Below, one piece after another: positions 32,057-39,295 of a stretch of DNA of 39,295 nucleotides; the stretch's first letter is position 1, and the number at the start of each line of letters is the position of its first letter. Location: positions 1-39,295 of the forward strand of contig CACZPU010000002.1 of the NCBI GenBank assembly GCA_902783165.1. Direction: 5' to 3'. The position numbers and the translations under genes are program-made. Source of the DNA: an uncultured Prevotellaceae bacterium (lineage in GTDB: Bacteria > Bacteroidota > Bacteroidia > Bacteroidales > Bacteroidaceae). Below the pieces are notes generated by a model, which saw only the letters and a program-made list of their open reading frames with translations, was not told the origin of the DNA and did not search any database.

Positions 32057-32968
32057 TTACGCATCCAAAGCACCAATTATTTCCTGAACACTTTTGCAGC
32101 CATGGGCATCCAACCATTGGTTGATACCGTCACGTACCTTGATAGTAATTGCAGGATCGATGAAATTTGCAGTACCTATTTCTATGGCCGTAGCTCCTGC
32201 CATCAAAAACTCGATGGCATCACGGGCACTCATAATTCCACCAAGACCCACTACTGGTATCTTCACAGCCTTCGCCACCTGCCAAACCATCCTAAGGGCA
32301 ACAGGTTTCACAGCAGGACCACTTAATCCGCCAGTATTGATGCTAAGAAGCGGCTTACGGCGCTCCACATCAATGGCCATTCCCATCAGAGTGTTGATCA
32401 AAGAGACGCTATCAGCACCCTCCGATTCCACGGCACGAGCAATATCGGATATGTTTGTCACATTGGGAGAGAGTTTCACCATCATTGTTTTGTGATAGCA
32501 TTTTCTCACAGCACGTACAACGCTCGCTGCACCCTCACACGTTACTCCAAAAGCCATTCCACCCTGTTTCACATTCGGGCATGATATATTCAGTTCAATG
32601 GCAGGTATCTTCTCCAGTTCATCAATTCGAGCGGCGCATGCTGCATAATCTTCTGGAGACGAGCCACTAACATTAACAATCATATGTGTGTCTATATCTT
32701 TGATTTCTGGATAAATATGTTCACAGAAATAATCCACACCCTTATTTTGCAAACCGACACAATTAAGCATACCGGAAGCAGTCTCCACCATACGCGGATA
32801 GTCATTACCTTCACGGGAATGCAGCGTCGTACCTTTCACAATGATGCCTCCCAAGCCATCCAATGGGATAAAATCGGCAAACTCCAAGCCATAACCGAAT
32901 GTTCCCGATGCTGTCATCACAGGATTCTTCAACGTTAAATCATGTATCTTTACACTCAAATCAGCCAT
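32057..32968 (-). CDS. pyrD: Dihydroorotate dehydrogenase B, catalytic subunit
   Basis: 303 aa, class 1B. Visible: [28 protein letters not shown], the NISCPN segment with the catalytic Cys and the substrate-binding Asn, and [18 protein letters not shown], then [19 protein letters not shown] near the FMN phosphate. It oxidises dihydroorotate to orotate in pyrimidine synthesis, passing electrons through FMN to PyrK and on to NAD+. It lies 21 nt after pyrK on the same strand; this order (K before D) is common in this phylum. Confidence 0.97.
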   Translation of the reverse strand: MADLSVKIHDLTLKNPVMTASGTFGYGLEFADFIPLDGLGGIIVKGTTLHSREGNDYPRMVETASGMLNCVGLQNKGVDYFCEHIYPEIKDIDTHMIVNVSGSSPEDYAACAARIDELEKIPAIELNISCPNVKQGGMAFGVTCEGAASVVRAVRKCYHKTMMVKLSPNVTNISDIARAVESEGADSVSLINTLMGMAIDVERRKPLLSINTGGLSGPAVKPVALRMVWQVAKAVKIPVVGLGGIMSARDAIEFLMAGATAIEIGTANFIDPAITIKVRDGINQWLDAHGCKSVQEIIGALDA

Positions 32969-32989
32969 AGCACATTCATTTTATAGATT

Positions 32990-33790
32990 CTACCACAATA
33001 GACGATTCACATTAAACACTGGGCCTTCCTTACACACACACAGATTGCCACCTGTGGTCTTCTCAACACAGCATAGACATGCACCCAATCCACATGCCAT
33101 CAGGTTCTCCAAAGAAGCCTCACAATAAATATCAGATTTCTGGGCATACTTGGCTACAGCCATCATCATCGGCTTCGGACCACATGTGGAAATCTGGCTG
33201 AAAGACTCATTCTGCAAGACAGAATGATTAGTAACAAAACCTCTCTCCCCGGCACTGCCGTCTTCGGTTGTTACATAGACACGACCGTATTTCCCAAATT
33301 CGTCTAGCAACAACAAATCCTTGGCAGAACGAGCACCAAGAAGGAACATCGGCTCTATACCAAAATGGCAAAGATAACTGCCAAAATAAAGCAAAGGAGC
33401 CACGCCAACACCACCGCCTATAAGTAACACCTTCATATTTTTATTCAAGAAGGACAACCCAGCTGAAAGTGGTTCCCCCATCAACGAAAACGTATTACCA
33501 AGAGGTAATATGCAATTCAACTTGTCGCCTGCATGCAACCGAAACAACCGACGAGTTCCATCGCCAACTGCAGCAACCAACAACCATAACTCGTTTTGCT
33601 TCCTGTCAACGAAATTAATGGATATCGGACGGCGCAGAAAAGTATTGGCAGAATCGTCAACGCGCACTTCGACAAACTGTCCAGGCATCATTTCTGGCAA
33701 AGGACAACTATGCGTAAGCCTCAAAAGAACATATTTTTCATGAATCTGCTCCACTGAAACCACACTCAAATCAAGAACAAATTTCTTCAT
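32990..33790 (-). CDS. pyrK: Dihydroorotate dehydrogenase electron transfer subunit
   Basis: 266 aa. A ferredoxin-reductase-like FAD domain (FVEVRVDDSANTFLRRPISI contains the RxxS-type FAD site), the NAD-binding segment LLIGGGVGVAPLLYFG, and a C-terminal [2Fe-2S] cluster loop with Cys in CGLGACLCC and the later CVC. Accepts electrons from PyrD FMN and reduces NAD+. It is the first gene of the pair; a -7 box lies about 100 nt upstream. Confidence 0.95.
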   Translation of the reverse strand: MKKFVLDLSVVSVEQIHEKYVLLRLTHSCPLPEMMPGQFVEVRVDDSANTFLRRPISINFVDRKQNELWLLVAAVGDGTRRLFRLHAGDKLNCILPLGNTFSLMGEPLSAGLSFLNKNMKVLLIGGGVGVAPLLYFGSYLCHFGIEPMFLLGARSAKDLLLLDEFGKYGRVYVTTEDGSAGERGFVTNHSVLQNESFSQISTCGPKPMMMAVAKYAQKSDIYCEASLENLMACGLGACLCCVEKTTGGNLCVCKEGPVFNVNRLLW

Positions 33791-33887
33791 CTTCTACTTA
33801 TTTGTTGCTAAGAAAAAGAGATTAATCAATTCATAATCATGACTGGATGCCATGACAAGAACAGCTTTTCCTCACATTAATGTTTTG

Positions 33888-33918
33888 CAAAGATAATGAA
33901 AAAAAATGGTCTTCAGAC
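33888..33918 (-). promoter_or_regulatory. Putative promoter of pyrK-pyrD
   Basis: Minus strand TATCTTTG (33895-33888) with TTTG/TTG near 33920-33918 at a 22-nt spacing, slightly long. The predicted leader is about 90 nt, with no attenuator-like hairpin recognised. Confidence 0.5.
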
Positions 33919-33932
33919 AAACAAACCGAAAA

Positions 33933-34400
33933 TTATGATTTTTTGGGAACAAACGACTCCCACGTCTGATCATCATAAAAGACTCTGATCTCAGTAATAT
34001 TTCTTCTTTGTTTGTCAAAGTTTTTCAAATCACTTTTCTGGTAATTATTGAGTGTGCTATTTACACTCTGTCGCAAGGCACTACTTGAATTGGAGTCGGA
34101 TGGGGTAGAAGAAACGACAGAAAAATTAAGTTGTTGGTCTATTGGAGAATTATTAACCTGATGAGAAACATTGTCGTTGATCTTCGATTCTGAAATAAAC
34201 ATAGACCCTTTCTCGAACAACAACCAGTCGGTATTGAGATTTGGAATTTTTGATTTTAAGGCCTCAACAATATTTAATGTGGGCTTGGTGCGTTCACTAA
34301 ATATACTACTGAGCAAAGCAGGAGACACTCCAATGAAATCAGAGAAACTCTTCTGAGTCATATGCATGCTCTCCATCAACAGTCTGATTCTATCTTTCAT
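33933..34400 (-). CDS. XRE-family helix-turn-helix regulator
   Basis: 155 aa. An N-terminal HTH (about 5-60: LLMESMHMTQKSFSDFIGVS, ALLSSIFSERTKPTLNIVEAL) is followed by NTDWLLFEKGSMF, a motif typical of this Bacteroidota XRE group. The rest is Ser/Asn-rich and probably flexible, ending with a short hydrophilic domain (ITEIRVFYDDQTWESF). It probably binds its own promoter: a palindrome lies between the predicted transcription start and the ATG. Targets other than itself are unknown. It faces the AT-rich region upstream. Confidence 0.85.
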   Translation of the reverse strand: MKDRIRLLMESMHMTQKSFSDFIGVSPALLSSIFSERTKPTLNIVEALKSKIPNLNTDWLLFEKGSMFISESKINDNVSHQVNNSPIDQQLNFSVVSSTPSDSNSSSALRQSVNSTLNNYQKSDLKNFDKQRRNITEIRVFYDDQTWESFVPKKS

Positions 34401-34413
34401 TGACCAATATGAT

Positions 34414-34482
34414 AAAAAATTTAGGTTTTAGACCTATTTTTAATGTTTTTACAAAGGTAAAACAAAAAAATTAGATACACAA
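34414..34482 (-). promoter_or_regulatory. Promoter and candidate operator of the XRE gene
   Basis: Minus strand TTG (34482-34480), 20-nt spacer, TACCTTTG (34459-34452). Just after the predicted start (near 34445) lies TAGGT-tttag-ACCTA (34422-34436) flanked by A and T runs, well placed for repression by the encoded protein. Confidence 0.65.
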
Positions 34483-35186
34483 CAATTGTAGAACAAAATT
34501 TTGAATTTTAATCTTTAAAAACAAAAATTTAAAATTTAAAAATTGTAATTTAAGGATTTAAACCCTAATATGTAAATGTACAAATCCATATTTACATGAT
34601 TAAATCTAAACAAAGTGTTTTTGCAGAATATAAAGGCAATCTACTGATATTTAATTGATTATGTTCTAATATATTTGGAATAGAGATGCAAATATGCAAG
34701 ATATTTGGTTTTTAAAAGTAAAACAAACTGCCACTCTCTTTAAATATTTAACTTAAAATGCTGGCTTTTAATTGTTTAACGCCAAACAACTAAATGTGTA
34801 TAAATATCAAAACACAAACTAAATGTCTTGTGTTTACATTTCAATAGCTTAAATATAAATATCAAAATCCCAAACAATTACAGATGCAAACGTAAATTCA
34901 AAGATAAAGACATGCCTTTGGGTGTACGTTTACATATTAAAAATCAACAAACACAAATCACAATAAATCTTAAATGTAAATTGGGAATGAGTCAAAACGA
35001 AAGATTTTCTCCATTTTAAAAGAATTATGAACCAAGGGTAAAAACAAAAAAAATACGCGATTTTCAGAGGGGTTCAATTACTCTAAAAGCCTTTAAGAAC
35101 AGCCATTTAGACCAAAAATTCTTGTACATAAAAACAAGAATTTTAGATAAAAAGAGAATAAAAAACGATAAAAAAATGGTGCTATT
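34483..35186. other. AT-rich, hairpin-rich gene-free region
   Basis: About 0.7 kb, much richer in A+T than the flanking genes. Inverted repeats include ATGTAAAT/ATTTACAT (34570-34577, 34590-34597), AAACACAA/TTGTGTTT (34810-34817, 34828-34835), AAACGTA/TACGTTT around 34885-34932, and the holA terminator. The only sizeable frame (34828-35019, 63 aa) has a Lys/Asn/Ile composition expected of AT-rich noise. No DnaA boxes, tRNA or transposase remnant were recognised. Confidence 0.6.
35115..35144 (-). terminator. Terminator hairpin after holA
   Basis: AAAATTCTTGT and ACAAGAATTTT (35115-35125, 35134-35144) form a perfect 11-bp stem with an 8-nt loop, ending in UUUU on the minus strand, 43 nt past the holA stop. 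T runs at both ends make it potentially bidirectional. Confidence 0.7.
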
Positions 35187-36218
35187 TTAGTGAAGAATGA
35201 AATAGATAAGCTCCTTGACAAGTTCCCCTACCCCTGTATTTGGGTTGTCCAAGCCTTTACTTTTTGCATCTGTCTCACGAATTTTATCAATAATCTGCAT
35301 CACCTTCACTCCAGAGTAGTTCCTCATACCTATGATATATTCGCGCGCCTGCCAACCTTTTGGCAAATCAAGCCATTTCGCAACGTCATTTTCGTTGGTT
35401 CTATTGGGCGAATAATAAGCAAGCATCAAATTTTGGAAGTAAGAAAAAAGCATCGGGATAAGCATGAAAGCATTTCCTGTCTTTGGATTATTGTCAAAAT
35501 ATTTCACAATGCGATTTGCCTTCAAAATATCGTGATTGGCAACAGCATTTCGCAATTCGTAACCATTATAGTCTTTGCTCACCCCTATCTGCTGCTCCAC
35601 CACTTCTGGTGTGATACAAAAGTTGGTTTCTGGTAACGAAAGCAACACCTTATCAAGTTCAGAAACAAGTCGGCTTAAATCGGAACCAATATGCTCGGCA
35701 ACCATCTGTGCAGATTTCGTATCTATCTGACATCCCTTCGTTTTGAGATATGTCTCAATGAATCGAGGCAGTTCATAATCCTTTTTCTTTATACTCTCGA
35801 AAACAATTCCCACCTGGCGGGCTTTTGCCAAAATCTTCTTCAAGGAATTATAGCTACCGCTTTTGTAAGCCAGTACAAGAATGGTAGTGGGTTGTGGATG
35901 CTCCAAATACGCCTCCAAACGATCCCAATTCTTGATGTTTTGGGCTTCTTTCACGATAACGACCTGTTTTTCGGCCATCATGGGAAATCGTTTTGCCATG
36001 TCGACCACTTGAGCAGAGCTGACATCAGCACCGAAAACAATAGTCTGATTGAAGTCACGCTCTTCTTCTCGAAGAGCATGCTGTGCCACATAATCGGTGA
36101 TTTTGTCGATATAATACGCCTCATCACCCAGCAAGAAATACAACGGAGCATATTTGCCCTCCATCATGTCTTGCATAATCTGTTCTAATGGGACACCATT
36201 TTGTTTCTTTTCGGCCAT
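35187..36218 (-). CDS. holA: DNA polymerase III delta subunit
   Basis: 343 aa from the ATG at 36218 (MAEKKQNGVPLEQIMQDM); the longer frame upstream enters the divergent gene and the promoter. Features of HolA: YFLLGDEAYYIDKITDYVA near the N-terminus, the AAA+-like first domain (QVVIVKEAQNIKNW, TILVLAYKSGSYNSLKKIL), and C-terminal helical clamp-loader segments (GSDLSRLVSELDKVLLSL, VSKDYNGYELRNAVANHD). It opens the sliding clamp in the clamp loader. Divergent from the HsdR-N gene. Confidence 0.95.
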   Translation of the reverse strand: MAEKKQNGVPLEQIMQDMMEGKYAPLYFLLGDEAYYIDKITDYVAQHALREEERDFNQTIVFGADVSSAQVVDMAKRFPMMAEKQVVIVKEAQNIKNWDRLEAYLEHPQPTTILVLAYKSGSYNSLKKILAKARQVGIVFESIKKKDYELPRFIETYLKTKGCQIDTKSAQMVAEHIGSDLSRLVSELDKVLLSLPETNFCITPEVVEQQIGVSKDYNGYELRNAVANHDILKANRIVKYFDNNPKTGNAFMLIPMLFSYFQNLMLAYYSPNRTNENDVAKWLDLPKGWQAREYIIGMRNYSGVKVMQIIDKIRETDAKSKGLDNPNTGVGELVKELIYFILH

Positions 36219-36246
36219 TGTCTTCCTTAAAATAGAATTATTTTCG

Positions 36247-36266
36247 TATATTTGCATGCAAAAATA
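36247..36266. promoter_or_regulatory. Overlapping divergent -7 boxes between holA and the HsdR-N gene
   Basis: TATATTTG (36247-36254, plus) and TATTTTTG (36266-36259, minus) sit 4 nt apart, joined in the 12-bp palindrome TTTGCATGCAAA (36251-36262). They would drive the two divergent genes with starts near 36261 and 36252. -33 boxes are weak on both sides. Confidence 0.6.
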
Positions 36267-36270
36267 CGAA

Positions 36271-36720
36271 ATGTTTCCATTAAATTTGCCTCCATACGAG
36301 ATAAAAATCTCTAAAACAAATGGGAAAACCTGTGTTTTAGACATTTTAAGAAGAAAATACGTGGCTTTGACACCCGAGGAATGGGTGCGCCAACATTTTG
36401 TTCATTATTTAACAGAGCACAAAGGCTATCCATCGGAGCTACTTGCCAACGAAATCCAGTTGCGCATTGGCGACAAACATCTACGATGCGACACCGTTTT
36501 ATACGACACGACCATGCGTCCACGAATGATTATGGAATATAAAGCACCCTCTATTCCACTATCCCAGAAAGTTCTCGACCAAATCAGTGTATACAATTTA
36601 TTGCTTAAAGTGGATTATCTTGTCATGAGCAATGGTATGCAGCACATTTGCTGTCGCATGGATTACGAGCACCAGAAATATGTATTCCTGCAAGAGATTC
36701 CAGACTACCAGAATCTCTAA
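36271..36720 (+). CDS. Stand-alone type I restriction HsdR N-terminal domain protein (PD-(D/E)xK fold)
   Basis: 149 aa from the ATG at 36271; the earlier ATGs (36256, 36154) precede or overlap the predicted transcription start. It contains the HSDR_N_2-type nuclease core: RKYVALTPEEWVRQHFVHYL, then LRCDTVLYD with the catalytic Asp and RMIMEYKAP with E-x-K, and SVYNLLLKVDYLVMSNGMQHI. No helicase or specificity subunit is nearby, so it is not a restriction system here. This solo protein beside holA recurs in Bacteroidota; its role is unknown, perhaps DNA repair or replication-associated. Confidence 0.88.
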   Translation: MFPLNLPPYEIKISKTNGKTCVLDILRRKYVALTPEEWVRQHFVHYLTEHKGYPSELLANEIQLRIGDKHLRCDTVLYDTTMRPRMIMEYKAPSIPLSQKVLDQISVYNLLLKVDYLVMSNGMQHICCRMDYEHQKYVFLQEIPDYQNL

Positions 36721-36909
36721 ATTCATCTTCTCAGCAAGACCATATAACGATGGATAATCTTTCACATTTCAAATGACTATCTTTTGTATTACAAGAGATA
36801 ATTTATTGCAGGGCAACAGATAAAAAGACTTAAATAGCTATGTTCCATATTGATGGTGTACTGAGTGGAAATAAAAAGAATAATACACATAAAAATATAA
36901 ATAAATTCA

Positions 36910-36917
36910 TACCTTTG
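36910..36917 (+). promoter_or_regulatory. Putative -7 box upstream of cobI
   Basis: TACCTTTG, a full -7 match, 55 nt before the ATG; no TTG at the usual distance. No cobalamin riboswitch elements (B12 box) were recognised in the 252-nt gap 36721-36972. Confidence 0.45.
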
Positions 36918-36972
36918 CAAGCGAAACGAAACATGAGGGTCCTTTCCACATATATATTATAAGGTAAAGAAA

Positions 36973-37716
36973 ATGATGCAGCAAACCGTTACTTTTGTAT
37001 CGTTAGGACCGGGTGACCCCGAGCTTCTGACAGTGAAAGCCTTGAATACGCTCAAACAGGCCGATGTCATTGTTGTTCCAGCTACTGAGCTTTCAGCTAC
37101 CAACATGGAAGCCAAGAAAAGAGGAAAAGAATGTCGCAGCAGAGCAGAGGATATAATTTCCTATTGGAGCATCCCTGCGAAAATACTATCCTACCCTATT
37201 CCCATGAAACGTGGTGGACAGGAGGCACTGAAGGTATACGACTGTATGTGTGATGATATAGCGCAAATGCAGAACAAAGGGTTGCAGATAGCCGTTGCTG
37301 TGGAAGGCGACATCAGCATTTATGCATCTATCCATTACGTATTGCAAAGACTACACGCAAGAGGCGTTTCTGTGACACAACAGCCAGGAATAACATCCTT
37401 CATCGCTGCCGCAAGTGAAGCAAATTTAGCCTTAACGAGCGGACAAACACGACTAATGGTGATTCCCGGAAAGATACAAAAGGAAGAATTGGGATTGCTA
37501 CTTAGCGATAATCTCACAGTAGTTATTTTGAAACTATCACAATGTGAGGACGAGATAAAGGCATTTGTTTCTGAACATCAGGAATATGACATCCATTATT
37601 TTGAAAATGTTGGCCTTAACAATTGTATTCACATCAGCAATCCCGCCAACATCGTGGAACGTAGTTTCCCCTACTTTTCACTGATGATTATCACAAAGCA
37701 AAAAACAAATAAATAA
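36973..37716 (+). CDS. cobI: Precorrin-2/cobalt-precorrin-2 C20-methyltransferase
   Basis: 247 aa. The N-terminus FVSLGPGDPELLTVKALNTLKQADVIVVP is the SAM-binding opening of tetrapyrrole methylases; the middle has AVAVEGDISIYASIHYV and GITSFIAAASEANLAL, typical of CobI/CbiL enzymes that methylate C20 during corrin ring synthesis. Whether the aerobic or anaerobic pathway is meant cannot be told from one gene, but Bacteroidota use the cobalt-precorrin (CbiL) route. No other cob genes are in the window. Two hairpins follow the stop. Confidence 0.9.
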   Translation: MMQQTVTFVSLGPGDPELLTVKALNTLKQADVIVVPATELSATNMEAKKRGKECRSRAEDIISYWSIPAKILSYPIPMKRGGQEALKVYDCMCDDIAQMQNKGLQIAVAVEGDISIYASIHYVLQRLHARGVSVTQQPGITSFIAAASEANLALTSGQTRLMVIPGKIQKEELGLLLSDNLTVVILKLSQCEDEIKAFVSEHQEYDIHYFENVGLNNCIHISNPANIVERSFPYFSLMIITKQKTNK

Positions 37717-37776
37717 CTATTATTGTATATACAAAAAACACTTCTCAAAAAGAATTACATTTAATTACTAATCCTC

Positions 37777-37814
37777 GGTTATTTTAGCTTACCAGCCGCC
37801 TTGCTGAGATAACC
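37777..37814 (+). terminator. Hairpin downstream of cobI
   Basis: As RNA on the plus strand, GGUUAUUUUAGC (37777-37788) pairs with GCUGAGAUAACC (37803-37814) over 12 positions with two G-U pairs and a 14-nt loop. The G-U pairs fit a plus-strand RNA. There is no strong U tract. Confidence 0.45.
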
Positions 37815-37858
37815 TTAAAACAAGTAATAAAGACTGTTCTAAATGAGATATTACACTA

Positions 37859-37883
37859 AAGGACTCAGATATACTAAGTCCTT
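37859..37883 (-). terminator. Possible terminator hairpin after the plug-domain gene
   Basis: AAGGACT/AGTCCTT (37859-37865, 37877-37883), 7 bp with an 11-nt loop, 35 nt past the minus-strand stop and followed there by UUUAG. Weak. Confidence 0.35.
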
Positions 37884-37917
37884 ACCTGTGAATAGAATAT
37901 AGAGTTTTAACATACCC

Positions 37918-39295
37918 TCATCTTTCTATCACCTCCACCTGCAGCTCCCCACTGACAATGCGGCCTTCGCTGGTCAATCCCTCTGCACGGATGACATAGG
38001 TGGTGGGCAGGTCGGCACTGAAGAACGAGAGTTGCAGGCCGTGGCCTTGGCCCATTCGCAAATAAGGATTCCAATAGAGCGTGCGACGCAGGTCGGGGTT
38101 CATAGACTGGGGCTTTTCACCTAGCTTGTAGTGAGGGAAATAGTAGTCAGCTGGCTGCTGATACCCCATCAGGTTGACGATACGGTTATTGAAGGGAGAG
38201 TCGGAGGGATGTAGCTGTCCGCTGCGTGTCGTCACGTTCAACACGCCGCAGTTCTCGCCCCACACCCATGCCTTCGATCCCAAGTAAAGGTCGATACGGT
38301 CAATATCATTGATGTCCAGGTCCTCACACGTTAAGTCAGGGATATACATGCCGTTGACATAGAGCTTGACGAGCGATGATCTCTGACTGAAGTTTGGTCC
38401 AGTCCATTGACGTCCAAGGAATTTATCTAACATCGAACCATACATGTCGTCTGATGATATGCGTCCACTGCCGGGATCTGTCCAGAGAATATTGGTGTCA
38501 AGCAGCAGCATGTTCACGTTGGGATACTGGCCGTTAGCTATTTTTTCATGATCCCACGAGAGCGTTGTATTCTCATAGTCGGCAACCCTGCTGCGGCCTT
38601 TAACTACGACTTCATCGAGCACGTAGCTGTCGTGGGCATAGCGATCGAGCAGTTCATCGTCGATGTTCATCCATGGAAGTACACGTATCCGTTGATGACT
38701 ACCTCCCAACTGTGGTGTACTGGGCATCAGTTGGCGGTCTGTCTCTACGTAACACCTCTTTTTCTTCTGCCGGAGTGCATAGATAAAGGCCTCAGCATCA
38801 TCAGGGAAATTCAATCCTCGAAACTCAAAGTGACCTGTCGAGTCGGTTTTTGCCGTATCGATATGGTTTTGTTTGGTGATGGCAAGCACCACCTCGGCAC
38901 CCTCAACGGGTTTGTTGGCAAAGACTTGCCGTACGCGCCCCGTGATACGCTGTTCGCATTCTTTCTCTATGGCAGGCTCGGCATAGTGGCGCTGGAGCAC
39001 CTGACCGATGTCATAGCGCCGCCAACCGTTAACCATCATCAGCAGGTCAAGTTGCTCGCGCTGATAGGTAGGCAGGAAATAGTCATCCAACGTGCCGGAG
39101 AGCCCCTGCAGGTCACTAGTCAGAAGCAACTGGCTCCACAGCGAGGGCGAATGGCGTCCTTGAACGACGGCATCATCGGTAACTGTCAGCGAGAGGAAAG
39201 CCATCTCTTGGGCATGGAGGTCGGCCAACTGGAGGTTCAGCGGAATACTGTCACGCAGTCCGTAATTCGGTTTTCCAGTGCTGATGTGGAGGGAC
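37918..39295 (-). CDS. Large plug-domain/carboxypeptidase-regulatory-like surface protein (partial, 5' end outside window)
   Basis: 458 codons visible; the frame is open to the right edge, so the N-terminus is missing. From the visible start: LADLHAQEMAFLSLTVTDDAVVQ, a domain found after macroglobulin-like MG2 repeats in Bacteroidota; then a carboxypeptidase-regulatory-like beta-sandwich (ITGRVRQVFANKPVEGAEVV...DSTGHFEFRGL); then LDEVVVKGRSR and a TonB-receptor plug-like domain (SLVKLYVNGMYIPDL, INDIDRIDLYLGSKAWVWG, GVLNVTTR). No barrel follows, so it is not a receptor. Likely periplasmic or outer-membrane associated; function unknown. Confidence 0.8.
   Translation of the reverse strand, partial: SLHISTGKPNYGLRDSIPLNLQLADLHAQEMAFLSLTVTDDAVVQGRHSPSLWSQLLLTSDLQGLSGTLDDYFLPTYQREQLDLLMMVNGWRRYDIGQVLQRHYAEPAIEKECEQRITGRVRQVFANKPVEGAEVVLAITKQNHIDTAKTDSTGHFEFRGLNFPDDAEAFIYALRQKKKRCYVETDRQLMPSTPQLGGSHQRIRVLPWMNIDDELLDRYAHDSYVLDEVVVKGRSRVADYENTTLSWDHEKIANGQYPNVNMLLLDTNILWTDPGSGRISSDDMYGSMLDKFLGRQWTGPNFSQRSSLVKLYVNGMYIPDLTCEDLDINDIDRIDLYLGSKAWVWGENCGVLNVTTRSGQLHPSDSPFNNRIVNLMGYQQPADYYFPHYKLGEKPQSMNPDLRRTLYWNPYLRMGQGHGLQLSFFSADLPTTYVIRAEGLTSEGRIVSGELQVEVIER

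Noticed and set aside
34828..35019. 63-aa plus-strand frame in the AT-rich island
   Set aside because: Lys/Asn/Ile/Gln composition expected from AT-rich DNA. A resemblance of its end to integrase arm domains was considered but is too weak to support.
34483..35186. Replication origin in the AT-rich region
   Set aside because: No cluster of DnaA boxes and no dnaA/dnaN genes nearby; holA alone is not an origin marker.
36154..36720. Longer HsdR-N protein starting at 36154
   Set aside because: The extra 39 residues run antisense through the holA start and the divergent promoter; the segment has signal-like but non-conserved sequence.
36721..36972. Cobalamin riboswitch upstream of cobI
   Set aside because: No B12-box or characteristic stems were recognised; the leader after the -7 box is only about 50 nt.

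Overview
This 39.3 kb window looks like chromosomal DNA from a member of the Bacteroidota, most likely a Prevotellaceae-type anaerobe. The reasons are: Bacteroidota-style promoters (a -7 box TAnnTTTG with a TTG/TTTG -33 box about 19-21 nt upstream) before many genes; no obvious Shine-Dalgarno sequences; a DAHP synthase fused to chorismate mutase; a PyrK/PyrD pair; a stand-alone HsdR N-terminal nuclease beside holA; TonB receptors; and a ferredoxin-linked 2-oxoacid oxidoreductase. No rRNA, tRNA, IS element, prophage or CRISPR array was seen. Most genes are housekeeping or common to the phylum. The unusual material is mainly regulatory and intergenic.

Layout. 1-4.8 kb (minus strand): ffh-folD-small TPR protein, then a four-gene 2-oxoacid:ferredoxin oxidoreductase operon (ferredoxin, alpha, beta, gamma; gamma runs off the left edge). 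5.1-9.9 kb: a membrane-anchored DUF4359-like protein, a copper P1B-type ATPase that appears to lack its nucleotide-binding domain, a secreted barrel-like protein, and a secreted PL10-type pectate lyase. 9.9-15.3 kb: an aromatic amino acid operon (pheA, a 52-codon small ORF, aminotransferase, DAHP synthase/chorismate mutase, tyrA, nuclease/phosphatase-fold protein). It is preceded by a textbook attenuator: a 25-aa leader peptide with eight consecutive Phe/Tyr codons and mutually exclusive antiterminator and terminator hairpins. 15.2-19.9 kb: SDR oxidoreductase, divergent WecB-like epimerase, HAD phosphatase, zinc-type CDF exporter, ECF-type S component.

19.9-20.6 kb has no convincing gene but carries a cluster of palindromes, including a tandem array with a 22-nt period. 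20.6-24.5 kb (minus): SPFH protein, NfeD, membrane-anchored HTH regulator, small HExxH protein, M48 lipoprotein. 24.8-29.8 kb: TonB-dependent receptor with Fur-like boxes, an intergenic region holding a good minus-strand sRNA candidate, a secreted S8 protease with a probable sorting domain, and a small secreted protein. 30.1-33.8 kb: SlyD with a His/Cys-rich tail, chorismate synthase, a second sRNA candidate, and pyrK-pyrD. 33.9-39.3 kb: an XRE regulator, about 0.7 kb of very AT-rich hairpin-rich DNA, holA divergent from the HsdR-N protein, cobI, and the C-terminal part of a large plug-domain protein running off the right edge.

The clearest coordinated unit is the attenuated pheA-tyrA operon. 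Its leader contains both Phe and Tyr codons, matching an operon that makes both end products. The most interesting unexplained items are that attenuator, the N-domain-less copper ATPase, the palindromic array at 20.2 kb, the sRNA candidates at 26.8 and 32.0 kb, and the small ORF between pheA and the aminotransferase.
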